Source of the DNA: Patescibacteria group bacterium
GTDB taxonomy: Bacteria > Patescibacteriota > Gracilibacteria > JAHISY01
Length of the DNA stretch: 26,120 nucleotides
Direction of reading: 5' to 3'
Assembly (NCBI GenBank): GCA_018817365.1
Contig: JAHISY010000081.1
Coordinates: 1 to 26,120 of the forward strand
The notes under the pieces are model-generated. The model had not been told where the DNA came from. It worked only from the letters and a program-made list of their open reading frames with translations, and searched no databases. Position numbers and translations under genes: made by a program. Every line of letters starts with the position of its first letter. The first letter of the stretch is position 1. Positions 1 through 7,569 of this stretch are shown one piece after another.

Positions 1-507
1 CAAGATTTGCGAGGTAGATACGGTGGAGCTCTATTGGAAAGGAATGAAGGTGTATGTTCTCACTGCGATTGATCGGTTGAGCCGAGTGGCTTTTGCGCGA
101 GCTTACACTTCTCATTCGAGTCGAGCGGCGGCAGACTTTCTGAAACGGATGCAACTATTAATTGGTGGTAAGTTTGCAGTCGTGCCAGATAATGGTTCAG
201 AATTTCACGGAGAGTTTCTGAAGGCGGCAGCTGAATTGAAGCTATATCTCTACTGGGCGCGAGTGAGACAACCAAAAGATAAACCGCAAGTGGAGCGATT
301 TAATCGAACAATTCAGGAAGAATTTGTAGCTCTCGGAAATAATCACATTCCGATTAAAAAGTTCAATCAACGAATGACCAAGTGGTTGATTCACTACAAC
401 TTTGAACGACCGCACCAAAGTTTACGATATTTGCCACCACTAGTTTGGATTGCTAAATTTTACCCAAGGGTGTTACCTATGTATCCAGTTCATACACGCC
501 TTTGACA
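1..507 (+). mobile_element. Insertion sequence, right-hand part with terminal repeat
   Basis: The element holds the transposase and ends near 507. Its terminal region (about 470-507) reads inward from the end as TGTCAAAGGCGTGTATGAAC and contains ATGTAT-N7-ATACAC (479-497). An outer TGT is usual for IS481-type ends. The left end lies outside the window, so the other repeat and the target duplication cannot be checked. Confidence 0.65.
2..505 (+). CDS. rve-type (IS481/IS3-like) transposase, 5'-truncated by window edge
   Basis: This is the C-terminal half or more of a DDE transposase/integrase core that cuts and joins insertion-sequence ends. The frame is open to the left edge, so the gene is partial; the first in-frame start (GTG at 23) is probably internal. 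Visible catalytic motifs are the first Asp in EVDTVELYWKG, the second in PDNGSEFHGEF and the Glu in QVERFNRTIQEEF, followed by the typical tail HYNFERPHQSL. The final residues (VLPMYPVHTRL) are encoded by what looks like the terminal inverted repeat, and the TGA stop lies inside the last bases of the element. Family (IS481 rather than IS3) is inferred from the motif style and the end sequence. Confidence 0.9.
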   Translation, partial: KICEVDTVELYWKGMKVYVLTAIDRLSRVAFARAYTSHSSRAAADFLKRMQLLIGGKFAVVPDNGSEFHGEFLKAAAELKLYLYWARVRQPKDKPQVERFNRTIQEEFVALGNNHIPIKKFNQRMTKWLIHYNFERPHQSLRYLPPLVWIAKFYPRVLPMYPVHTRL

Positions 508-530
508 AATCTAATCTTTTCCGATAAATT
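502..530 (+). promoter_or_regulatory. Hybrid promoter at the IS edge, for the lipoprotein gene
   Basis: A perfect -35 box TTGACA (502-507) is followed by a 17-base spacer and TAAATT (525-530, four of six matches). The -35 box is formed by the last bases of the IS and also contains the transposase stop codon; the -10 box lies in the flank. The gene starts at 554, leaving a leader of about 17-20 bases. Prediction from sequence only. Confidence 0.5.
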
Positions 531-553
531 TTTGCCACTTTAATTTTTTTCTC

Positions 554-1507
554 ATGAATTTCAAAAAACTCTTCACTACGGTTTTCGTTATTTTTCTACT
601 CGCTGGCTGTAGCAGTCTTTCAGAAATCGAGGCAAAAAATCTTGCTGAAAATTTCATCAATGAACACTTGCTTTCTGGCGGGTTCACCGCGAGTGTGCTC
701 GAAATTAAAAGCGAATCGGGCTTTTGGAAAATAAAAATCCAGCTTTCCGATGGACGAGAGGTGGATTCCCTCATGTCAAAAGACGGCAAAATTTTCGTGC
801 CGGAGGCAATTTACATCGAAGAAGTTCAAGCTGAAGCAGAGAAACAAAAATTAGCAGCGGAGGCAGCGCAAACTGAACTGCTTGCAAGTTTAGAAAAGAG
901 CGACCGACCGACGGTGGAGCTTTTCGTAATGAGCCACTGTCCGTTCGGCACTCAAGCTGAGAAAGCGATTCTCCCCGCGATTGAGGCGCTTGGTGATTCC
1001 GTTGATTTTCAATTGAAGTTCGTAAACTACGCGATGCACGGCGAAACCGAAGTTCTCGAGCAACTGCAGCAATTCGCGATTTCAGAGAAATATCCTGAAA
1101 AACTGATTACTTACCTGAAAAAATTTCTCGAAGCGGGAGATTCCGCTGCAGCGCTCGCGGCTGTTGATTTGGAAATCGAAGATTTGGCAGACACGATTGC
1201 AGCGACCGACGCAGAATTCGAAATCACGAAAAATCTTGAAGACGAGGCGAGTTGGGTTTCAGGGAGATTCCCGCAATTTCTCATCCATGAAGCGGAAAAT
1301 GAAAAATACGATGTCCGCGGTTCGCCGGCACTCGCCGTGAATGGAAAAATAATCGAAGCGGCGCGCACTCCTGCGGCGATGCTGGAAGCAATCTGCATGG
1401 CTTTTGAAAATCCGGCAGAAGCGTGTTCGCTCGAACTTTCCACAGCCACCCCATCTTCCGGTTTTGGTTTTGAAGGTGAGGGGAGCGGTGAAGGCAGCTG
1501 TAGCTGA
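554..1507 (+). CDS. Thioredoxin-fold (DsbA/GILT-like) lipoprotein
   Basis: A 317-residue secreted lipoprotein. It has a signal segment (residues 1-18) with lipobox LLAGC, so Cys19 should be lipidated and the protein anchored outside the cytoplasmic membrane. Residues 22-90 form a small N-terminal domain, 85-115 an Ala/Glu-rich helical linker, and 119-285 a thioredoxin-like domain. That domain has FVMSHCPFG (Cys129) at the active-site position and VRGSPALAVNG as the cis-Pro loop. The tail is Gly/Ser-rich and ends GEGSCS. The usual CxxC is reduced to CPFG, as in GILT-like and many CPR homologues, and the helical insert (about 165-225) has no cysteine. A thiol-redox or disulfide role is likely, but the partner is unknown. 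Start ATG has no Shine-Dalgarno. Confidence 0.8.
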   Translation: MNFKKLFTTVFVIFLLAGCSSLSEIEAKNLAENFINEHLLSGGFTASVLEIKSESGFWKIKIQLSDGREVDSLMSKDGKIFVPEAIYIEEVQAEAEKQKLAAEAAQTELLASLEKSDRPTVELFVMSHCPFGTQAEKAILPAIEALGDSVDFQLKFVNYAMHGETEVLEQLQQFAISEKYPEKLITYLKKFLEAGDSAAALAAVDLEIEDLADTIAATDAEFEITKNLEDEASWVSGRFPQFLIHEAENEKYDVRGSPALAVNGKIIEAARTPAAMLEAICMAFENPAEACSLELSTATPSSGFGFEGEGSGEGSCS

Positions 1508-1551
1508 AAAATTAAGAGTAAAATATATTTTTAAGTTAAATTTTTTTCGGA

Positions 1552-1680
1552 ATGCTTTCTAAAACTCGTACCCGCAAACGTAAACGGACACACGGTTTCC
1601 TCGTGCGAATGCGCACGCCCGGCGGGAAAAATGTAATCGCGCGAAGAAGAGCAAAAGGTCGAGCGAAGCTCGCGGTTTGA
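1552..1680 (+). CDS. rpmH: Ribosomal protein bL34
   Basis: A 42-residue basic protein of the large ribosomal subunit. The sequence contains the family signature KRKRTHGFLVRM and ends with ARRRAKGRAKLAV, matching the bL34 C-terminus (RRAKGRxxL). Length is normal (about 44). It begins at an ATG 44 bases after the lipoprotein stop, with no Shine-Dalgarno. Its stop codon at 1678-1680 is one base before the rnpA start, so the two are almost certainly co-transcribed, as in the conserved rpmH-rnpA-yidC-jag block. dnaA/oriC, which often sits on the other side of rpmH, is not present here. Confidence 0.95.
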   Translation: MLSKTRTRKRKRTHGFLVRMRTPGGKNVIARRRAKGRAKLAV

Positions 1681-1681
1681 A

Positions 1682-2038
1682 ATGCTAAAAAAAGAATTTC
1701 GTTTGCGGCAAAAAGAAGAGGTGGAAGCAGTTTTCAAACGCGGTAAATTCGTTTCGATTCCCGAGCTGATTTTCCGTTTTCTGCCAAATAATCTTGGATT
1801 CACACGAATCACGGTTTTGGTTGGGGTGAAATTGAGCAATAAAGCCGTACACCGCAACCGCATTCGAAGAAGATTGCGGGAATTAGCGAGATTGAATCTC
1901 GAAAAGTTTCCAAAAGGTTTTGATTTGCTCATCGTAGCGCGAGATTCTAAACTGCGCGAAATGGAATTCACAGAATTGACTCAAAAATTTCTCAAACTTA
2001 TCTCCAAACTCCCAAATTCTCGAACTCGAAAAGGATAA
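1682..2038 (+). CDS. rnpA: Ribonuclease P protein component
   Basis: A 118-residue basic subunit of RNase P, which assists the catalytic RNA in cutting 5' leaders from tRNA precursors. The central family signature is clear: NKAVHRNRIRRRLREL (about residues 52-67), preceded by a beta-rich N-terminal half starting MLKKEFRLRQKEEVEAVF. Length agrees with bacterial RnpA (110-120). ATG start, one base after rpmH. No yidD lies between this gene and yidC, where many bacteria have one. Confidence 0.95.
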   Translation: MLKKEFRLRQKEEVEAVFKRGKFVSIPELIFRFLPNNLGFTRITVLVGVKLSNKAVHRNRIRRRLRELARLNLEKFPKGFDLLIVARDSKLREMEFTELTQKFLKLISKLPNSRTRKG

Positions 2039-2100
2039 AGTTCAAAATTGGCTTCACTCATAGTTTTTATTACTTTTTATTTTTAATTTTTACTTCAAAC

Positions 2101-3282
2101 GTGGACAAGCAAAAACTTTTAAATTATGCGCTAATCGTGGTTATCACGATTTTATTGCTGCAAACTTTTAACAATAAAAAAGAGCAGCAGCAAATCATGA
2201 GGGATGATTTGCAGATTGTCGCGAAAAATGAAATTACTACCGGCAGCGCGGTTATTTTGAATTTGCAGAATAATACTTCTGAAAAAATTACCCTCGCGAA
2301 TGACTGTCCGAACGAGCCTTTTTCTGTTTCGAAATATTCAAATGGAGAATGGCGAGAAATTTTTGCGTCCACAGACTCCGCTCGTTGCGAGAGCGGGATG
2401 ATCGAATTGCTACCGAACGAAAGGATTTCGGTGAATTATCAGCCGTGGCAGCGCGAGCTTTTTTCCGAAGTTGGAAAATATCGAATCGAGATTTTGGTCG
2501 GAGATAGAACTTTTCTCCACGAAATTGAAATCAAGAACCCCGGCTTTTTCGGCAAAATTTGGCGCGAGCTGATTTATCGCCCGATTTATAATACTCTTGT
2601 TTTTCTCACGCGAGCCGCCAATTACTCTTTCGGATGGGGAGTTGTTTTGCTCACCATTTTGCTGCGCGCAATTCTTTTTGTTCCTTTCCAAAAAAGTTTG
2701 AAATCACAGCGGCGATTGCAAAAAATCCAACCGGAAATCGAGGCGATCAAAAAACGTTTCGAGGGCAATCAGCAGATGATCGCGATGGAGACGATGGCTT
2801 TAATGAAAAAAAACAATGTCTCTCCATTCGGCAGTTGTCTTCCGATTTTAATTCAAATGCCTTTTCTGCTCGCGCTTTTTTGGGTGGCGCGTGACGGTCT
2901 CGGCGAAAACAGTTTTGTTTATCTTTATTCTTTTCTCGCGGACTTTGATCATGCGACAGTTTTGATGAATTTCCTCGGTCTCGATTTGCTCCAAACCGGC
3001 GCGCAATTTTATTTCGTGCTGCCGATTTTTCTCGCTATTTCTCAATTCGCGCAGATGAAACTCGCAATGCACCATTCCGCCAAAAATAAGCTCGCGCACA
3101 AACCGGGCGAAAATCCGATGCAAGATGCGATGCATTCGATGACTAAAATGATGCCGTATTTTTTGCCGGTAATGATCGGTTTTTTCTCCGCTTCGCTTCC
3201 CGCTGCTGTGGGGATTTATTGGGGAGCCTCCACTCTTTTTGGAGTCGGACAACAATTAATCGTGAACCAGCAAGTTAAATAG
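2101..3282 (+). CDS. yidC: Membrane protein insertase YidC/Oxa1
   Basis: A 393-residue insertase that places proteins into the cytoplasmic membrane, alone or with Sec. There is a first membrane segment at 7-21, then a short extracytoplasmic domain (about 30-145), smaller than in proteobacteria. The conserved core begins at about 146. The hydrophilic-groove arginine is Arg189 in VVLLTILLRAILFVPF, followed by the cytoplasmic coiled hairpin (about 197-240) and further membrane segments near 247-262, 302-316 and 352-385. GTG start after an AT-rich, SD-less leader. It follows rnpA by 62 bases and is followed by jag after a 141-base spacer. Confidence 0.95.
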   Translation: MDKQKLLNYALIVVITILLLQTFNNKKEQQQIMRDDLQIVAKNEITTGSAVILNLQNNTSEKITLANDCPNEPFSVSKYSNGEWREIFASTDSARCESGMIELLPNERISVNYQPWQRELFSEVGKYRIEILVGDRTFLHEIEIKNPGFFGKIWRELIYRPIYNTLVFLTRAANYSFGWGVVLLTILLRAILFVPFQKSLKSQRRLQKIQPEIEAIKKRFEGNQQMIAMETMALMKKNNVSPFGSCLPILIQMPFLLALFWVARDGLGENSFVYLYSFLADFDHATVLMNFLGLDLLQTGAQFYFVLPIFLAISQFAQMKLAMHHSAKNKLAHKPGENPMQDAMHSMTKMMPYFLPVMIGFFSASLPAAVGIYWGASTLFGVGQQLIVNQQVK

Positions 3283-3294
3283 TTTGTTGAATTT

Positions 3295-3386
3295 TTTAGA
3301 AATTTTAAATTTTTAAGTTTTAAAACAATTTTTAATTCTCCAATTTCTTAATTCTGAAAAGTTTTAATTTACTTTAAAATTCTAAA
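3295..3386. repeat. AT-rich inverted-repeat unit in the yidC-jag spacer (empty)
   Basis: TTTAGAAATTTTAAA (3295-3309) faces TTTAAAATTCTAAA (3373-3386). The arms are inverted copies with one extra A, enclosing 63 bases of noncoding AT-rich sequence. Size and design resemble the other inverted-repeat units of this window, but low complexity makes chance pairing possible. The spacer otherwise holds no gene. Confidence 0.45.
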
Positions 3387-3423
3387 TTAGATTTTTTTAT
3401 TTCTTATTTTTAATTTTTTTAAG

Positions 3424-3903
3424 ATGGAACTCACAATCAAAACCGCTGCCGAAGATTTGCTCGCGGGGCTGCAGCTTGAAGAAGCGAGCGTGCGAGTCGA
3501 GCGCAAAATTCAAGAGGATGGCGAGGAACTCGAGCATTATCTCGTGGAAGTCAAAACCACGGATGCTCCGCTTCTCATCGGCAAACACGGCGACAATCTT
3601 GAGGCTTTTCAACATATTCTCCGTCTCGCCGCCAGTAAAAAAGCGGAGGAATTGAATCGCCGGATAACTCTCGTCGTCGATGTAGACGGTTATCGGAAGA
3701 GAAAAGAGGAAGATGCGGTCGAACTCGCGAAGCGGCGAGCCGAGGCGGTTCGCGCGAGCGGAAATTCGGTGAAGCTTCCGCCGATGAGCGGATTCATGCG
3801 GAGACTCGTGCATCTCGAGCTCGCGAAGCCGGAGTGGGACGATATCCAAACGGAATCGGTTGGAAATTTCGGCTACCGCGCAGTAGTGATAAAAAGCAAA
3901 TAG
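3424..3903 (+). CDS. jag: KH/R3H RNA-binding protein Jag (KhpB)
   Basis: A 159-residue cytoplasmic RNA-binding protein. The KH domain (about 35-90) has its GxxG loop in LLIGKHGDNLEAFQ (Gly53-Gly56). The R3H domain (about 95-150) shows LPPMSGFMRRLVHLEL with the Arg/His pair and then IQTESVGNFGYRAVVI. The N-terminal Jag_N domain of Firmicutes is absent, so this is the short form. It follows yidC in the conserved rpmH-rnpA-yidC-jag order. KhpB proteins bind many mRNAs and influence envelope growth in Gram-positives; its role here is inferred from family only. Confidence 0.92.
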   Translation: MELTIKTAAEDLLAGLQLEEASVRVERKIQEDGEELEHYLVEVKTTDAPLLIGKHGDNLEAFQHILRLAASKKAEELNRRITLVVDVDGYRKRKEEDAVELAKRRAEAVRASGNSVKLPPMSGFMRRLVHLELAKPEWDDIQTESVGNFGYRAVVIKSK

Positions 3904-3954
3904 GTTGCCGTTCGAATCGTCCGATTATTCACTTCACTCGTTTGTTTTGATTGT

Positions 3955-4818
3955 TTGAATAAAATAACATCTACAGCAACTCTAACATTTACAACAATTC
4001 GAACATTCATCGCCGGAATCGGTTTCGACGCGATTCACGAAAATGAAGCGGTTTTGTGGGTGGCAGATTTTTTTCAAAAAAACCAAAACAGTCCGCGAAT
4101 TCAAAAGAAATTTTTCCTCGTCACTCCAAATCCCGAGATGGTCATCGCTGCGCAAAAAAATCCTGTTTTTAAAAAAGTTCTCAACGCTGCCGACTTCGCG
4201 GCGGCAGATGGAGTGGGCATTTTGTGGGCGAGCTATTTTTTGAATCTGCGGAAACGAAATTTTCTCACGCTACTCGCCTCGCTCGCGGCGATTGTTTTCG
4301 CTCCGCAAAAAATTCGAAAAGTGATTCCAGAAAGAATTACCGGTACTGACCTTTTTCCGAAACTTCTTGAATTTGCAGCTACCCGAAAAAAGAAAGTTTT
4401 TCTGCTGGGAGCGAAGGAAGGAATCGCGGAAAAAGTTAAAAAGAGATTTGAACAAAAATTTCCCGATCTCGAAATTTCCGGCATGTTTTCTGGCTCCCCG
4501 AAAATCTCCGAAGAGGAGGGGATTCGCGAGCAAATTGACTCCTCGCAGGCAGAGTTGCTTTTTGTGGCTTTCGGCGCGCCAGCTCAAGAAATGTGGATTG
4601 CGCGAAATTTGTCGAAATTTAAAACAGTGAAATTCGCGGCGGGAATCGGCGGAGCATTTGATTTTCACGCGGGGGCGATTTCTCGCGCTCCGAAAATTTT
4701 TCGCCAGTTCGGACTTGAATGGCTGTGGCGACTTATTAGCCAGCCGAGCAGGTTTCCACGGATTTGGAATGCGACTTTTCGATTCGTGAAGCTGGTGTGG
4801 CGGGAGAGATACAAGTAG
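3955..4818 (+). CDS. WecG/TagA/CpsF family glycosyltransferase
   Basis: A 287-residue GT26-type transferase. The family moves a sugar (such as N-acetylmannosamine or its uronic acid) from a UDP donor to a lipid-linked sugar during surface polymer synthesis. Motifs in order: FLVTPNPEMV (54-63), AADGVGILWA (83-92), RITGTDLF (127-134), VFLLGAKEG (148-156), LFVAFGAPAQEMWI (202-215), GIGGAFDFHAG (230-240), SRAPKIFRQFGLEWLWRL (243-260). The length exceeds the core family by about 40 N-terminal residues. The start is uncertain: TTG 3955 is used here, the frame is open back to the jag stop, and no ATG lies before residue 62. Substrate cannot be read from sequence. Confidence 0.85.
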   Translation: MNKITSTATLTFTTIRTFIAGIGFDAIHENEAVLWVADFFQKNQNSPRIQKKFFLVTPNPEMVIAAQKNPVFKKVLNAADFAAADGVGILWASYFLNLRKRNFLTLLASLAAIVFAPQKIRKVIPERITGTDLFPKLLEFAATRKKKVFLLGAKEGIAEKVKKRFEQKFPDLEISGMFSGSPKISEEEGIREQIDSSQAELLFVAFGAPAQEMWIARNLSKFKTVKFAAGIGGAFDFHAGAISRAPKIFRQFGLEWLWRLISQPSRFPRIWNATFRFVKLVWRERYK

Positions 4819-4847
4819 TTGCATTTTTTCACCCAAATCTGTAAAAT
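4819..4847 (+). promoter_or_regulatory. Predicted promoter upstream of rpmE
   Basis: TTGCAT (4819-4824), a 17-base spacer and TAAAAT (4842-4847, five of six -10 matches) lie about 75 bases before the rpmE start. It begins immediately after the glycosyltransferase stop. The -35 box is weak. Confidence 0.4.
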
Positions 4848-4923
4848 ATCGCAGCTCCAAATCATCCGCCTTTGCTCTAGCTTCGGCAAACAAGAGTTTG
4901 GGACAAATTTAATTTCTGAAAAA

Positions 4924-5397
4924 ATGAAATCTGGAATCCATCCGACCGTTCATAAAAAAACAGTTGCGACTTGCAGTTGCGGAGCGAGTTTCGTGTTCGA
5001 CTCTACCGTGGAAGCGATTAAAACCGAAATTTGTTCGGCGTGCCACCCGTTTTATACCGGCAAACAAAAATTAGTCGACACTGCCGGAAAGGTAGATAAA
5101 TTCCGTGCAAGAGTGAAGGCAGCGGAGGCAGCGAAAGATTCGAAAAAGAAATCGAAAATTTCTGAAAACGTAAAAACAGCCGCGGCGGCTAGTTCCGCGA
5201 GGCGGGGAAGCGCGGTGGATTCGAAAAAGGCTGTAGGGAAAGTAAAAGCTGCGGCAAAGAAGCGCGAACTTTCAAGAGCGAAAGTTGTTGAAGAAAAATC
5301 GGCAGTTGGTAGCAAGCAGTCGGCAGAAAAAGAGGTTGGAGAGAATAAAAAAGATAAAGCTGAAAATTCAAAAGCTGTTGGGAAAAAAGAAATGTAA
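4924..5397 (+). CDS. rpmE: Ribosomal protein bL31 with long basic tail
   Basis: A 157-residue protein. Residues 1-62 are a complete zinc-type bL31: MKSGIHPTVH, then CSC (Cys17, Cys19) and EICSACHPFYTG (Cys37, Cys40), then KQKLVDTAGKVDKF. The remaining 95 residues are an Ala/Lys/Glu/Ser-rich tail of low complexity; normal bL31 ends at about 70 residues. ATG 4924 is chosen because it opens the conserved bL31 N-terminus; a longer frame back to 4819 has no family similarity. The four cysteines should bind zinc in the large-subunit central protuberance. The tail is probably disordered and may contact rRNA (inference). Confidence 0.93.
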   Translation: MKSGIHPTVHKKTVATCSCGASFVFDSTVEAIKTEICSACHPFYTGKQKLVDTAGKVDKFRARVKAAEAAKDSKKKSKISENVKTAAAASSARRGSAVDSKKAVGKVKAAAKKRELSRAKVVEEKSAVGSKQSAEKEVGENKKDKAENSKAVGKKEM

Positions 5398-5439
5398 AAT
5401 TTCCTGCAAACTGGAAACTGTCAGCTGTAAACTGCCAAA

Positions 5440-6261
5440 GTGGAAATTATTCGAGCCAATTCCGCGGGGTTTTGTTTCGGAGTTCGACGAGCGTACGAAT
5501 TGGCGCGGAGTTCTCGTGGCAACAAAATTCAAACTCTCGGGGAGTTGATTCACAATCCCGAAGTTTTGGAAGAATTAAGTTCTCGCGGAGTACGGGCTGT
5601 TTCCGCGATTTCAAAAATTCGAACGGGGGTGGTAATCGTTCGCGCGCACGGAATTTCCGAAAAAAAGATGCGCGAATTAAAAAAGAAAAAAATTGAAATC
5701 GTGGATGCGAGTTGTCCGTTCGTGAAAAAAATTCACGCGGAAGTAAAAAAATTCGCGACGAAAAAAATTCCGATTCTCATCATCGGGAAACGGCGGCATC
5801 CCGAGATGCGAGCGGTGATCGAAGATTTTCCGGAGGTAGAGGTGATCCAAAAAATTTCAGAAAAGCGGCTGCAAAAATTCGCCGGTCAAAAAGTTGCGCT
5901 GCTCTCGCAAACAACTGAGCGAGTGGAAAAATTCGAGCGAAGTCTGAAAATTCTCAAAAAAATAAAAGCAAAAGTTTTTGCGAAAAATACGATTTGCAAC
6001 GCGACTCACGAACGGCAAGCCGCCGCGACTTCACTCGCAAAAAAAGTGGATATAATGATTGTAGTCGGCGGTCGGAAGTCAAACAACACGCGGCAACTTT
6101 TCGAGATTATCCGAAAGATCCGACCAACTTTTTGGATTGAAAATGAAAACGAGATTCAAAAAAAATGGTTCGCGGACATCCAAACCGTTGGCGTGACAGC
6201 GGGTGCGAGCACACCCGAAAAGACAATCGCGCGAGTTTGTGAAAAACTAAAAAACTTGTAA
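5440..6261 (+). CDS. ispH: 4-hydroxy-3-methylbut-2-enyl diphosphate reductase
   Basis: A 273-residue iron-sulfur enzyme for the last step of the MEP isoprenoid pathway, reducing HMBPP to IPP and DMAPP. The three cluster cysteines are all present: Cys12 in SAGFCFGVRRA, Cys92 in VDASCPFVKK and Cys186 in NTICNATHERQ. Other active-site motifs are LIHNP (His38), RAHG (His70), RRHPE (His120), SNNT (214-217) and TAGASTP (253-259). Slightly shorter than E. coli IspH (about 316). GTG start at 5440, 42 bases after rpmE, no Shine-Dalgarno. No other MEP gene is in the window. Confidence 0.95.
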   Translation: MEIIRANSAGFCFGVRRAYELARSSRGNKIQTLGELIHNPEVLEELSSRGVRAVSAISKIRTGVVIVRAHGISEKKMRELKKKKIEIVDASCPFVKKIHAEVKKFATKKIPILIIGKRRHPEMRAVIEDFPEVEVIQKISEKRLQKFAGQKVALLSQTTERVEKFERSLKILKKIKAKVFAKNTICNATHERQAAATSLAKKVDIMIVVGGRKSNNTRQLFEIIRKIRPTFWIENENEIQKKWFADIQTVGVTAGASTPEKTIARVCEKLKNL

Positions 6262-6289
6262 AATAGTTTCCGCTTTTAACTTCAAAATT

Positions 6290-7087
6290 ATGCACGGCAA
6301 AAAGATTCGTCTCGAAAGAATTATCGACCGCAACTCAAAAAAGACGGTGTTGCTTCCGCTCGACCACGGCGCGGGGATGGGACCGATTGACGGTCTCGTA
6401 AACTTGAAAGACGCGGTGGATTGGGCGGCGGAGGGTGGCGCGAATGCAGTGATCGGTCACCTCGGACTCGCGCTTCACGGTCACCGCTCCGCAGGAAAAG
6501 ATGTCGGTTTAATCCTCCATTTTTCGGTATCTACAGAGCTGAATCCGGTAGATGGCGATGAAAAAGTTCCAGTCAATAATGTCCAAACCGCGCTCAAAAT
6601 GGGCGCTGATGCGGTTTCGATTCACGTGAATTTTGGCAGCGAAACCGAAGCCGAACAGCTTCGTGTTTTCGGTAAAATTTCTACGGATTGTCTCGAATGG
6701 GGAATGCCACTGCTCGTGATGGCTTACCCTCGCGGTCCGAAAATTGATAACCCGAATGATGTCAAAAATGTGAAGCTCGTCGCGCGAATTGCCGCCGAGC
6801 TGGGGGCTGACATCATCAAAGTGCCATACACCGGCGATTCGAAATCGTTTGAAGAAGTGGTGAAAGGCGCGCTCGATGTGCCGGTCGTGATTGCTGGAGG
6901 AGCAAAAGGAAATGATTTGCAGGCTCTCAAAAATGTCGAAGGCGCGATTGCGGCAGGCGGAGCCGGAGTGGCGATGGGACGGAACGCATTCCAGCACAAA
7001 AATCCGGCTAATTTTATCAAAGCGACTGCGGCAGTGGTTCACGGTGGCAGAACCGCGGAGGAGGCGATGCGGGAATTTTTGAAGTAG
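6290..7087 (+). CDS. Class I aldolase, DhnA / archaeal ADH-synthase type
   Basis: A 265-residue TIM-barrel aldolase of the DeoC/LacD/FbaB superfamily. It begins MHGKKIRLERIIDR and shows LLPLDHGAGMGP (Asp25), GHRSAGKDVGLILH, AVSIHVNFGSETEAE, EWGMPLLVMAYPRGP (Tyr146), ADIIKVPYTGD (Schiff-base Lys177) and VAMGRNAFQHKNP. The close family is archaeal fructose-bisphosphate aldolase together with 2-amino-3,7-dideoxy-D-threo-hept-6-ulosonate synthase of the alternative shikimate route; the two are hard to tell apart by eye. With no AroB'-like partner nearby, a glycolytic/gluconeogenic aldolase is the safer guess. ATG start 28 bases after ispH. Confidence 0.85.
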   Translation: MHGKKIRLERIIDRNSKKTVLLPLDHGAGMGPIDGLVNLKDAVDWAAEGGANAVIGHLGLALHGHRSAGKDVGLILHFSVSTELNPVDGDEKVPVNNVQTALKMGADAVSIHVNFGSETEAEQLRVFGKISTDCLEWGMPLLVMAYPRGPKIDNPNDVKNVKLVARIAAELGADIIKVPYTGDSKSFEEVVKGALDVPVVIAGGAKGNDLQALKNVEGAIAAGGAGVAMGRNAFQHKNPANFIKATAAVVHGGRTAEEAMREFLK

Positions 7088-7141
7088 TTTTAAATTCAAG
7101 TTTAGCCCGAGAGCCAAAGTATTTTTGGCGTATTTTTGAAT

Positions 7142-7170
7142 TTGACAAAATAAAAAAACTTTTTTAAAAT
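7142..7170 (+). promoter_or_regulatory. Strong predicted sigma70-type promoter
   Basis: Perfect TTGACA (7142-7147), exactly 17 bases, then TAAAAT (7165-7170, five of six). It sits in the 129-base gap after the aldolase gene, 46 bases before the next start at 7217. It is one of the best promoter matches in the window and probably starts the transcript of the 115-residue ORF and perhaps pyrB. Confidence 0.6.
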
Positions 7171-7216
7171 CCACAACTCCAACGATTAATCGAACAATCA
7201 AATTTAATTTTCCAAA

Positions 7217-7564
7217 ATGAAGCTAAAAGAAGCTCCACACCTTAAGCAGACAAGTCTGTTTCCGACAGAAAATAATTTGGTGGACGATTTGAGTAAAAAA
7301 TTCCCCAACATTCCTCGTTTGCAAATTCAACAGATGCTGCGGGAGACGAAATTCATTCTTGAGAAAAAAACTGACGGTAATTATTCGCACCGACAGTTGA
7401 TGTATTGGACAGGGATTATTTTACAGGATTTACAGCACCCCAAAAAAAGATCCGAAATTGTCAAACTGTCGCGAAAACCTTCTCGAAAGGTTGTTTCGAG
7501 AGTTCTTGGTCACAAACCTGACTACAAATCAGCGGCTGCAAACGATGATACTTTCAATGATTAA
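7217..7564 (+). CDS. Hypothetical protein, 115 residues
   Basis: I do not recognise this family. The protein is soluble and basic in its C-terminal third (KKRSEIVKLSRKPSRKVVSRVLGHK). The middle (about residues 32-76) looks helical (LQIQQMLRETKFILEKK, HRQLMYWTGIILQDL) and the tail ends acidic (NDDTFND). It contains no membrane segment and no cysteine. It has its own good promoter and lies 97 bases before pyrB on the same strand. A small regulator or nucleic-acid binder is possible from charge alone; this is a guess. Confidence 0.65.
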   Translation: MKLKEAPHLKQTSLFPTENNLVDDLSKKFPNIPRLQIQQMLRETKFILEKKTDGNYSHRQLMYWTGIILQDLQHPKKRSEIVKLSRKPSRKVVSRVLGHKPDYKSAAANDDTFND

Positions 7565-7569
7565 GATTG

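Noticed and set aside
5285..5548. 87-residue basic ORF across the rpmE-ispH junction
   Set aside because: It overlaps the rpmE tail and the ispH N-terminus, both strongly supported; Lys-richness comes from reading AT-rich sequence.
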